This document shows positions 34,792 through 43,478 of a stretch of DNA of 64,000 nucleotides, one piece after another. Every line of letters begins with the position of its first letter. The first letter of the stretch is position 1. The notes beneath the pieces are model-generated. The model was not told the DNA's origin, did not search any database, and worked only from the letters and a program-made list of their open reading frames with translations. The stretch is from Planctomycetota bacterium (GTDB lineage Bacteria; Planctomycetota; UBA1135; GCA-002686595), in assembly GCA_020638855.1 (NCBI GenBank), contig JACKHT010000002.1, positions 248,001 through 312,000 on the forward strand, written 5' to 3'. Made by a program: the position numbers and the translations under genes.

Positions 34792-35955
34792 GTGACCCAG
34801 CCGCCCTTCGCCTTCCAGGTGGAATCCTGCCCGCCCGGGCAAAAGGCCCGTACGGGGCTGTTCACGACGCCCCATGGGGTCGTCCAGACGCCGGCGTTCA
34901 TGCCCGTGGGAACGCGCGCTTCGATCAAGGGCGTGATGCCGCGCGAGGTGGCCGAGGCGGGCGCCAGCATGATCCTGGCCAACACCTTGCACTTGGCGCT
35001 GCGGCCTGGACCCGAAGTGGTGCGCAAGCTCGGTGGGCTGCACCGCATGATGGATTGGCAGGGGCCGATCCTGACCGATTCCGGGGGCTACCAAGTCTTC
35101 AGCATGGCCGACGTCAACCGCATCCGCGAAGACGGCGTGACCTTTCGCTCGGTGGTCGACGGCAGCGCGATGCACCTGACCCCCGAACGCGCGATCGAGA
35201 TCCAATGCGACCTGGGCGCGGACGTGATCATGGCCTTCGACCAATGCCCCGCCGATCCGCTCAAGCGGGACGATGTCGCCGTGGCCACCGAGCGCACGCA
35301 CCGTTGGCTCGACCGCTGTGTCACTCGCTGGCAGGAACTCGGCGGGCTCGACCGCGGGCAAGCCCTGTTTGGGATCGTGCAGGGTGGCTGCTTCGAGGAC
35401 TTGCGCCGAGCGTCGGTGGCCGCCGTGACGTCCCATGACTTGGTTGGGTACGCGCTGGGTGGCATCAGCGTCGGCGAAGGACGCGCGGCCATCCGCGATG
35501 CGTTTGCCTTTGCCACCCCGCTTTTGCCCGTGAACAAGCCGCGCTACTTGATGGGCATCGGAACCCCGGTCGATTTCTTCGATGCGGTGGCGGAGGGTGC
35601 CGACCTGTTCGATTGCGTCACCCCCACCCGCCATGGGCGCAACCATCAAGGGTTCACCAGCCGCGGGCGAGTCAACCTGCGCAACTTGGCGTGGGCCTTG
35701 GAAACCGGGCCGCTGGATCCCGAGTGTCCTTGCCCGGCCTGTACGCGCTATCCGGCGGGCGCGCTGCGGCATCTGTGCACCGTGGGCGAAATGCTCGGCG
35801 GCACGCTCCTCAGCATCCACAACCTGTACTTTTTCCACAGCCTCATGGCGCGGATCCGCGCGGCCGTGGCGGCGGGACGTTTGGCCGAACTGCGGGCCGA
35901 GGTTCTCCCGCGCGTGGAACAACGCTTCAAGCCTGGAGCCGCCGAGGCGGAGTGA
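34792..35955 (+). CDS. tgt: tRNA-guanine transglycosylase
   Basis: Swaps guanine 34 for preQ1 in tRNAs of Asp, Asn, His and Tyr. 387 residues; the start is GTG at 34792, 12 bases after the spoIID stop, since no ATG fits the family N-terminus. Motifs: TPAFMPVGTRASIKGVMP, ILTDSGGYQVFS, catalytic VIMAFDQCP and YLMGIGTPVDFFDAVAEGAD followed by DCVTPTRHGRN. The zinc site CPCPACTRY ... LLSIHN is complete. Length and order are normal for bacterial Tgt. queA and yajC are absent from the neighbourhood. Fusion or truncation is not seen. Confidence 0.96.
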   Translation: MTQPPFAFQVESCPPGQKARTGLFTTPHGVVQTPAFMPVGTRASIKGVMPREVAEAGASMILANTLHLALRPGPEVVRKLGGLHRMMDWQGPILTDSGGYQVFSMADVNRIREDGVTFRSVVDGSAMHLTPERAIEIQCDLGADVIMAFDQCPADPLKRDDVAVATERTHRWLDRCVTRWQELGGLDRGQALFGIVQGGCFEDLRRASVAAVTSHDLVGYALGGISVGEGRAAIRDAFAFATPLLPVNKPRYLMGIGTPVDFFDAVAEGADLFDCVTPTRHGRNHQGFTSRGRVNLRNLAWALETGPLDPECPCPACTRYPAGALRHLCTVGEMLGGTLLSIHNLYFFHSLMARIRAAVAAGRLAELRAEVLPRVEQRFKPGAAEAE

Positions 35956-36004
35956 CGTTGCGGAGTGACAGGGCCTGAAAGCGCAAGCGGGCCGCCGGGG
36001 ACGC

Positions 36005-36169
36005 TCAGCGCTTGGACTGGAAGTCGGGGCAGGTCATGGCGTTGGGCCGCTCGGGCCGCCGGCACGCGTTGCCGTAGTTCCACTTGCAACGATCGCAGAG
36101 GGGAGCTCCGCCCCCCATCGCAAAGAGTCGCCGCCAGAAGCGGCCCAACCACTGCATCCAACGCTTCAT
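36005..36169 (-). CDS. Small cysteine-rich protein, function unknown
   Basis: 54 residues from the ATG at 36169. A basic/aromatic N-terminus (MKRWMQWLGRFWRRLFAMGG) could be an amphipathic or membrane-touching helix. It is followed by a four-Cys pattern CDRCKWNYGNACRRPERPNA and MTCPDF, which could bind zinc or an Fe-S cluster. The balanced pattern and lack of stops support a real gene, but the region is GC-rich and short. It runs toward tgt and lies between tgt and a degenerate repeat. No family was recognised. Confidence 0.6.
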   Translation of the reverse strand: MKRWMQWLGRFWRRLFAMGGGAPLCDRCKWNYGNACRRPERPNAMTCPDFQSKR

Positions 36170-36188
36170 GGGAAATGCCCGAGCCAGC

Positions 36189-36243
36189 GGGCTGGGAGTT
36201 ATGGGCTGGGACCTGTGGGCTGGGACGGCGGGCTGGGAACTGC
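36189..36243. repeat. 14-base degenerate tandem repeat
   Basis: Four copies of GGGCTGGGANNNNN starting at 36189, 36203, 36217 and 36230, with a partial fifth (GAACTGGG). It lies in the gap between the small Cys-rich gene and the SH3-like gene. It resembles the words of the repeat at 13314-13465. Confidence 0.85.
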
Positions 36244-36248
36244 GAACT

Positions 36249-36273
36249 GGGGGCCGAACCGAGTCCGGCCCCC
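36249..36273. terminator. GC hairpin after the SH3-like gene
   Basis: 8-base stem GGGGGCCG / CGGCCCCC with a 9-base loop, 22 bases past the stop of the minus-strand gene at 36295. There is no T-tract on the minus strand, so termination is only plausible. Confidence 0.4.
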
Positions 36274-36294
36274 GTCGTTTGCTCCGAACTTTGG

Positions 36295-37527
36295 TTAGTG
36301 CAGCGGGGCAGAACCCGCAATGACTTCCAAACGCGCCACGTCGATCAAGCGCAGGCTCGCGGCGGTTTCCAAGGTCGGTGCCATGGCCGCACGCCGGGTG
36401 CTGCCTTGCACGCCCACTTGGTAGCCCACGTAGAAGCTCAAGTCGTAGCGACCCGATCCGCAGGCCAACTCGCTTTGGCGCTCGCCTTCCCAGCGTACGT
36501 AGTAATGGGGCTCGCCTTCGATGGTTTCCATCTCGACCCAACCACGGGCTTGGAACCGGCCCCAGCTAGCCGTGCGCTTCAAGTCTTCCAAGCGTTGTTG
36601 CTCGGCCAACTGTTGCATACGCGCTTGCTTGGCGGCTTCGTCCTGGCGCATCTGTTGGCGGAGCTCGGCCATGCCTTGGTGCATCTTGAGCTTCTCGAGC
36701 TGCTGGAGCGCCATTTCGCGCACGCTGGTGCCCGCCGGAGCCATTTCCAGCACGCGGTGGTACGCGGCTTCGACTTCGTTCAGCTGCTCCAAGGTCACGT
36801 TCTTGTCGGCGATGGCTTGGTCAAACAAAGCGTCCGAGTAGCGCAGCGACTTGACCGCTTCGGGGCGCACCTCGGGTGCGGCTTTGGACGGGGTGGATCC
36901 CACCTCAGGTTGCGCAGTCGTACCACCGGACTTGCCGCCGGACTTGCCCGAGGGGATGGCACGCAATCCAGCCTTCCATTCGGATTGGGCGGCGGCGTTG
37001 TCTTGGACGACTTCGGTCTGGCCGACTTCGACCCAGGCGCGGGTCCGGTTGGGCGACCAGATCTGGATCCAATCCTGGTCCCAAGCCTTGTTCTCGTCGG
37101 AACGCTTGATCAACAACACTTTGTCGTTCAGCATCAATTTCGTACGCAAGGGCATCGAGCCCGTGTCGGTCGAAGGCCGCGGACGCTGGTTGATGTGATC
37201 GGCGTTGACGCGCAAGACGCCTTCCGTGTCGGTCTTGTCCAAGAACTGGCCGTACACCCAAACCGGGAAGCCGCCCGCCTGGGAGACCTCGTAGAACGGG
37301 TAAGCGCCTTGGCTCTTGCTGTGCACTTGCAACAGCGTGCCTTCCTTCACCGTGGTGACTTCGAGACCTTGGCGGTCCTGGAAGTTGCGGGCGGGCGTGT
37401 TGGCCTTGACTCGCACGTAGGTCGGCAACCCCGTTTGGGCTTGCGCGCTCGCGCTGGGGGCTCCCAGCAACAAGCTCAGGGAACAAGCGACGCCCCACAG
37501 GGCGAAGAATCGAATCGATTGGATCAT
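36295..37527 (-). CDS. Secreted SH3-like/coiled-coil protein, function unknown
   Basis: 410 residues. The signal peptide is FFALWGVACSLSLLLGAPSASAQ. Residues 30-190 hold two SH3-type bacterial segments: PTYVRVKANTPARNFQDRQ ... VTTVKEGTLLQVHS ... PVWVYGQFLDK, and LMLNDKVLLIKRSDENKAW ... WIQIWSPNRTRAWVEVGQ. A Ser/Gly/Lys and Pro/Ala linker leads to a predicted coiled coil at about 245-340 (LEQLNEVEAAYHRVLEMA; RQQMRQDEAAKQARMQQLAE). The C-terminal part is globular (GWVEMETIEGEPHYYVRWEG). SH3_3-type domains often bind peptidoglycan peptides, so a wall-linked role is inferred. It is a single gene. The nearest plus-strand gene is panD after a 378-base gap. Confidence 0.72.
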   Translation of the reverse strand: MIQSIRFFALWGVACSLSLLLGAPSASAQAQTGLPTYVRVKANTPARNFQDRQGLEVTTVKEGTLLQVHSKSQGAYPFYEVSQAGGFPVWVYGQFLDKTDTEGVLRVNADHINQRPRPSTDTGSMPLRTKLMLNDKVLLIKRSDENKAWDQDWIQIWSPNRTRAWVEVGQTEVVQDNAAAQSEWKAGLRAIPSGKSGGKSGGTTAQPEVGSTPSKAAPEVRPEAVKSLRYSDALFDQAIADKNVTLEQLNEVEAAYHRVLEMAPAGTSVREMALQQLEKLKMHQGMAELRQQMRQDEAAKQARMQQLAEQQRLEDLKRTASWGRFQARGWVEMETIEGEPHYYVRWEGERQSELACGSGRYDLSFYVGYQVGVQGSTRRAAMAPTLETAASLRLIDVARLEVIAGSAPLH

Positions 37528-37905
37528 GGGTGGTGTGCCTAATTCCCGGGGGCCAGCGCCTGAGAAGCGGCGGGTCCGGGGTCCCTCCAGGATTCCTGCC
37601 CCTCCCCCTCCGGGCGGGTTCTCAAGGAAATCCCTCTAGTGGGTTACCATAGGGAGCCCGCGAGCTCGCTTCCAACGTTCCGGACAATCCCTGGCCTGGC
37701 ACGGCCCACCGGCCAATCGCTGGGAATGCCCACTATGTAAGCCACCTGTAAAAGACCCCCGATTTCTCCCCCTCTGGCCCATACGGGACCCCGCCGAGCC
37801 GCTCCGTACGGATTTTTGGGGGTTCCCCCTCACCCCTGGCGGCCGGATCGGGGAAAACAACTGCCCTGCGGCTTACTACACAGCTCCGCCGCCCAACCTC
37901 TGCCC
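37528..37905. other. 378-base gap upstream of panD
   Basis: Divergent promoter space for the SH3-like gene (minus) and panD (plus). Contains one T-run at 37813-37817 and a G-rich/C-rich stretch. No convincing ORF or RNA gene was found. Confidence 0.5.
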
Positions 37906-38313
37906 ATGCGTCAGTTCCTCCGTGCCAAGATCCACAAGGCCGTGGTCACCCAAGCCAACGTGGAATACATCGGTTCGATCACGATCGACAGCGACCTGCT
38001 CGATCGGGTCGACATCCAAGAGTACGAGCGCGTGTTGGTGGTCGACAACACCAACGGCGCGCGACTGGAGACCTATGCCTTGCGCGGCGAAGCGGGCTCC
38101 GGGGTCGTGTGCATGAACGGGGCAGCGGCGCACAAGGTCCAGCCGGGCGACGAGGTGATCATCATGGCGTTCGAATACGCAGATCAAGCCGTCGAACCCA
38201 AGCAGATCCTGGTCGACACCCACAACCGCTACCTGTACGACATCGATCCCTCGCACCGGCAAGTGCCCTTGGCCAACAAGCCGCGCGAACGCTGGATGCC
38301 GCAGGGGTCCTGA
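37906..38313 (+). CDS. panD: Aspartate 1-decarboxylase proenzyme
   Basis: Makes beta-alanine for pantothenate and CoA. 135 residues. The protein self-cleaves between Gly and Ser in EYIGSITIDSDLLD (about residue 24-25) to create the pyruvoyl cofactor. Also seen are KIHKAVVTQANVEY at the N-terminus, VDNTNGARLETYALRGEAGSG and NGAAAHKVQPGDEVIIMAFEY. The chosen start, MRQFLRAKIH, is the family start; an ORF extension to 37816 is not homologous. It does not lie with panB or panC. Confidence 0.96.
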   Translation: MRQFLRAKIHKAVVTQANVEYIGSITIDSDLLDRVDIQEYERVLVVDNTNGARLETYALRGEAGSGVVCMNGAAAHKVQPGDEVIIMAFEYADQAVEPKQILVDTHNRYLYDIDPSHRQVPLANKPRERWMPQGS

Positions 38314-38318
38314 CGGGA

Positions 38319-39812
<1,494 letters not shown>

Positions 39813-39942
39813 AGGTTTCCTTGGGAGCCCGCTACGGTACGCAAGCCCTAGGCCGTTGCAAGCTGGCCCGACTGGCTTCTTGACCTCCCTCCTAGGCCAA
39901 TGCTCGGCGTGCCCCCAGGGACTGGTTCCGCTTCCCGGGTCG

Positions 39943-40698
39943 CTAGCCCGAAGGCTCGACCCGGGCCAAGACCAGGGCGCCCACGCGACGCACCCCTGCT
40001 CGGCGCAGCGCCAGCGCGCAGGCGCGCAGGGTCGCTCCGCTGGTACACACATCGTCCACCAGCCAGACCCGACGGCCGCTCAAACCACGGATGGCTTCGG
40101 GATGCACGGCGAAGGCTGCGGAGACGTTCCCGTTGCGCGAGCGAGCCCCCAAGGAGCCCTGGGGCGGCGTGGCCCGCGTGCGGTACAAAGCGCCCCGCGC
40201 GGGAACCCCACTCGATTCCGCCACTTGCTGGGCCAGCAGCGCGGCTTGGTTGTAGCCGCGCAACCAACGTCGCCAAGGATGCAACGGCACCGGCACCAGA
40301 CAATCCTCGCGACCTGGCTTCCCTCCGGTGCTGCGTTGCCAAGCATCCGCCAACGCGCACCCCAGCGGGACCCCAAGGTCGGGGCGCCCGCCGTGCTTCA
40401 ACGCCAAGATAGCCGAGCGTAGGACACTGCCCTGGGTGTAACTGCCCACAGTCACCAAACGCATCAACCCCAAGGGGCGGGTTTGGCATGCGGCGCAGCG
40501 CCCCCTGGTGGGAATCCCCTTGGGCAAAAGCACAGCACAACGTCGACAGCGCGGCTCGTCGGCATCGAAGCGCAAAACGTGCTCCGGACAGATCCCCAAG
40601 GCACCACACAGTTCACAGCGCGCTGGAAAGAACCAGGCACACCCTTCCAAAGCCAGCGCTCCGAACGCGCTCCGCACCGAATCCGTCCAACGCCGCAC
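39943..40698 (-). CDS. ComF-family phosphoribosyltransferase-like protein
   Basis: About 251 residues if the GTG at 40698 starts it; the frame stays open to an ATG at 40857, but those extra residues are coded by a 16-base tandem repeat and look non-coding. The N-terminal zinc region has FFPARCELCGALGICPEH and CRRCAVLLP ... CAACQTRPL. The PRTase part has VPVPLHPWRRWLRGYNQAALLA and the PRPP loop VWLVDDVCTSGATLRACA (DDVxTTG type). ComF proteins help take up DNA in competent Gram-positive bacteria; in Gram-negative ones (GntX) they support nutrient DNA use. No competence genes are next to it, but a pilus-like operon lies at 55-64 kb. Confidence 0.83.
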   Translation of the reverse strand: MRRWTDSVRSAFGALALEGCAWFFPARCELCGALGICPEHVLRFDADEPRCRRCAVLLPKGIPTRGRCAACQTRPLGLMRLVTVGSYTQGSVLRSAILALKHGGRPDLGVPLGCALADAWQRSTGGKPGREDCLVPVPLHPWRRWLRGYNQAALLAQQVAESSGVPARGALYRTRATPPQGSLGARSRNGNVSAAFAVHPEAIRGLSGRRVWLVDDVCTSGATLRACALALRRAGVRRVGALVLARVEPSG

Positions 40699-40798
40699 AG
40701 GAACTAGACTGCGCGCGTCCGCTTGGGTGACAGGCGACGTCGAAGAAATCCGATCCTGAGCGGTTCTACGAAACCGCCCGAGCGATCCCACGAAACAA

Positions 40799-40846
40799 GA
40801 TCCAACCCCAGCACGATCCAACCCCAGCAAAATCCAACCCAGGTTG
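40799..40846. repeat. 16-base tandem repeat upstream of comF
   Basis: Three copies of GATCCAACCCCAGCAN at 40799-40814, 40815-40830 and 40831-40846 (the third diverged). It lies between the membrane-protein gene and comF, in what is probably leader or promoter DNA. Confidence 0.85.
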
Positions 40847-40869
40847 CCTGGGGCCACGATCGGCCTGGC

Positions 40870-41478
40870 CTAGAAGGCCTCTTCAGTCCCTTCCAACTCT
40901 TCGTGGATCGGGAAGCGCAGCGACTGGGGCGTCGGCTTGGGCAAATCCGCAGCCTTGCGCACGCGCGCCGCGTAGGTGGCCACCGTGTCGTTGGCGCTCG
41001 GCTCCACGCCAAACAATTCGCCAATCTCGCGGGCCAAGTTGCCTTGCTGCTCGAAGTGGGCTTGGTGTTCGGTGAAGTACTCGCGCACGTAGCGCCGGAA
41101 GGCCCACAAGGACCACCACCAGCCCGCGAACAACATGCCGACGACGGCGGTCACGATGACCCCGACCCAGGCCATGTTGAGCGGTTCGGCCCCGGGGGGC
41201 AGCGAAAGGAAGTGCCCCACCAACTGCATGCCGAACCCGAACAGCAAGAAGGCAAAACCCAACACCACCTGCAATCGGTTGTAGACGTATTCACGCACCG
41301 ACTGCAACCGCCCAGACTGGCGACCGAAGTAGCGCGCCACCAAGCGACGGGGGTGCTCCAGCAGGGTGGCACTGGCGATCAGGAACGCGCCAACCATAGC
41401 GGTCACAATTCCCAGACTGGTCCAGTCGGGATTGGCGAAGACGCTGTTGGTGCCGGTAAGAGCCGCGAGGGGAAGCAT
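40870..41478 (-). CDS. Predicted three-helix membrane protein, function unknown
   Basis: 202 residues. Three hydrophobic segments are visible: LGIVTAMVGAFLIASATLL (about 22-40), LQVVLGFAFLLFGFGMQLVGHFL (about 69-91) and MAWVGVIVTAVVGMLFAGWWWSLWAF (about 102-127). The C-terminal 70 residues are cytosolic-looking, with an HFEQQGNLAREIGELFGVEP segment that could be helical. No known family was recognised. It lies on the same strand as comF, 171 bases upstream of its proposed start, with the 16-base repeat between them. Confidence 0.68.
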   Translation of the reverse strand: MLPLAALTGTNSVFANPDWTSLGIVTAMVGAFLIASATLLEHPRRLVARYFGRQSGRLQSVREYVYNRLQVVLGFAFLLFGFGMQLVGHFLSLPPGAEPLNMAWVGVIVTAVVGMLFAGWWWSLWAFRRYVREYFTEHQAHFEQQGNLAREIGELFGVEPSANDTVATYAARVRKAADLPKPTPQSLRFPIHEELEGTEEAF

Positions 41479-41940
41479 AGCGGGTTCAAACTAGGCTGTC
41501 AGGCGGGGTGGGGCAAGGGGGCGAAAGCCCCGGTCCGTGGAATTCGCTTTTCTGGGGCGCAGTGGCCCAAAATCGAGCGCTGGGGCCCCGGGGCCAGAAA
41601 CGGGCCTGGCTGCCCCCGGGGCGGCTGGCATGCCTGCCCAGGCGGCAGAACCGGGGAGTCTTGGCCCCGTTTCCGAGGGCCTTCGGCGGGTATTCGGGGC
41701 GCAACCCCGGGACCGGATTGGGTCGATTCAAGCCACGGTTCCAACGGGTTGGCTTTGGGGATGCTTGGTCGCAACGAGAATCGCGGAACCGGAAACCGTA
41801 CCGGCTTGAAACGGTCCAAACGAAATCTCGCGTTTCGACGCGGTTCGCCGCGTTTCGACCCGATTCGACTGGGCTGACCGAAAGTTCACCCGCCCCATTC
41901 CCCCTAGCGTGGTAGCTTTCGTACGTTCTCCCACCCTGCC
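41479..41940. other. 462-base gene-free gap with GC palindromes and an imperfect repeat
   Basis: Contains GC-rich hairpin potential at about 41581-41600 (GGGGCCCCGGGGCC). Two imperfect 20-base copies lie at 41829-41848 and 41849-41868 (CGCGTTTCGACNCGRTTCG type). Overlapping frames on all sides encode only low-complexity peptides. It separates the membrane-protein gene (minus) from the P450-like gene (plus), so promoters for both should be here; none was clear. Confidence 0.55.
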
Positions 41941-43458
41941 ATGCGTTTTCGAACCAAACTCTTCCAATTCGCTCACCCCGAGCGCTTGGCCAGCTTCGAG
42001 GGCTTTCCCGGCCCCCCGCCCACGTTTCCCTTGGGCAACCAGGGAGCCTTCCTGCGCAAGCCCGCCTGGCAGGTTTGCGACCAACTCGCCGAGCAGCACG
42101 GCCCCCTGGCGCTGCTTTGGATCAAGAGCCGCCCGCTGGTCTTGATCAGCGACGAACAGCTCGCGATGGCCGTGCTCTCGCACGGCAAAGACGCGTTCCA
42201 GTTGGAAACACCTGCGGAGCTGTTGGGCTTTGGACAACCCAATGACTCCAGCCTGCTCCAAGCCGGTCTGGGCCATGGCGATCCGTACGGCAGCGGGGAG
42301 TCGGTGCACTCGCTGGTGCAAACGCCGTGGCTCGAGGAATGGCTTGAGGAACGCATGCCGCTGTTGCTGGCCGACGTTCAAGAACGCGCCCGGGCCTTTG
42401 CGCACGAAACCGAGTCGGGTCCGCGCCCCCTCTTTGCGGCGCTCTTGCGCGTCGTGTTCCAATCGCTGACACGCCTCACCCTGGGCCAAGAGCTGGGGCA
42501 CCAGGCGTTCGATGACTTCCTGGAATTCACCCTGGGCAATGCGCGCAAGTCCCTCGGGATGGGCGTCCTCGAAGAGCGCGAAGACTTGTTGGGAACCCCC
42601 GAAGAGCGCTTGCTGGCGGCGATTGGCCGACAGATTTCCATGGGGCAACGCTATCCCGATCGCGAGCGCCAGGACTTGATCGGACACTTGATCGAAGGGC
42701 GCTATGCGCTGCCCGAATCCCGCTGGGCGGAAGCCTTGCTGCGGGTGTACCTCTCCACGTGCCTGCAGATTGCGAGCCAGCTGACGAACACCATGTCGTT
42801 GGTGGGCGCTCACCCGGCTGCCCTAGAAGGACTGCTCGCGGAGCTCGACGCGCAACCGGCCAATCCGAGCCTGTACCAGCTGTTGCACCTGCCCGTGCTC
42901 GATGGCGTCTACCGCGAGGGTTGTCGTATGGCACCGGCCAGCCCGCTGATCGGACGCCGCGTTCGAGACTCGCGCCAGGTGGACCTAGGCGGCCACAACC
43001 TGCCCCCCGGGACCGGGGTCTTGATCCACTTGGGCTTGCTGCAACGGGACGCCGAAGTCTGGACGGAGCCCAACACCTTCGATCCTGGCCGCTGGCAGTT
43101 GGCCGAAGGCCCGCTCCTGGAGCGGCCCTCCGAGATCCGCTTGGCCCATGGCGCCGCGCAGCTGTCCAATCCCCACGAACGCCTCGCCGAATGGGCCAGC
43201 AAGCTGATTCTGTTCACCTGGCTCAAGGACCACACCGTTCTGACCAGCGAAGATCCCATGCTGGGCAAACCCGAGCGCTACGCCAGCGGTTTGCGCATTC
43301 CCCATGGCATCACCGCGCGCGTCTACCGTCGCGGGACCCAAGCGCAGCCGAGCGCGCTCGACCAGGACGATCGCATTCCCTCTTCGCGCCCGATGACCTT
43401 GCTCAAGGGATCGCTGCGCTTTGGAATCCCCAAGCGCGGCAAAGCCCAAAGCCAGTGA
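41941..43458 (+). CDS. Cytochrome P450-related protein lacking the heme-binding cysteine
   Basis: 505 residues with P450 layout. The N-terminal part has GPPPTFPLGNQGAFL, ESVHSLVQTPWLEEWLEERM (C-helix-like) and LTLGQELGHQAFDDFLEF. The K-helix ExxR is EGCR at 326-329, and PNTFDPGRW at 377-385 is a good PERF motif. The loop that should hold FxxGxRxCxG reads EIRLAHGAAQLSNPHERLAEW (398-418), with no Cys; Asn or Ser stands at the ligand position. The I-helix AGxDTT is also lost (STCLQIASQLTNTM). Normal monooxygenation is therefore improbable; it may bind heme otherwise, bind another ligand or be inactive. It converges with guaA and has no redox-partner gene nearby. The family call rests on these motifs. 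Confidence 0.75.
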   Translation: MRFRTKLFQFAHPERLASFEGFPGPPPTFPLGNQGAFLRKPAWQVCDQLAEQHGPLALLWIKSRPLVLISDEQLAMAVLSHGKDAFQLETPAELLGFGQPNDSSLLQAGLGHGDPYGSGESVHSLVQTPWLEEWLEERMPLLLADVQERARAFAHETESGPRPLFAALLRVVFQSLTRLTLGQELGHQAFDDFLEFTLGNARKSLGMGVLEEREDLLGTPEERLLAAIGRQISMGQRYPDRERQDLIGHLIEGRYALPESRWAEALLRVYLSTCLQIASQLTNTMSLVGAHPAALEGLLAELDAQPANPSLYQLLHLPVLDGVYREGCRMAPASPLIGRRVRDSRQVDLGGHNLPPGTGVLIHLGLLQRDAEVWTEPNTFDPGRWQLAEGPLLERPSEIRLAHGAAQLSNPHERLAEWASKLILFTWLKDHTVLTSEDPMLGKPERYASGLRIPHGITARVYRRGTQAQPSALDQDDRIPSSRPMTLLKGSLRFGIPKRGKAQSQ

Positions 43459-43478
43459 TCGAGCGCTAGGTTTGCGCC

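Noticed and set aside
36005..36541. Longer 178-residue reading of the small Cys-rich gene
   Set aside because: The added N-terminal part runs through the repeat and the SH3-like gene end in the wrong frame; the ATG at 36169 gives a compact protein.
37690..37715. Sigma-54-like TGGCACGG before panD
   Set aside because: The -12 element is absent: the required TTGC-type sequence is not at the correct spacing.
41479..41940. Origin of replication candidate
   Set aside because: No DnaA-box cluster or AT-rich unwinding region was seen; GC palindromes alone are common in this genome.
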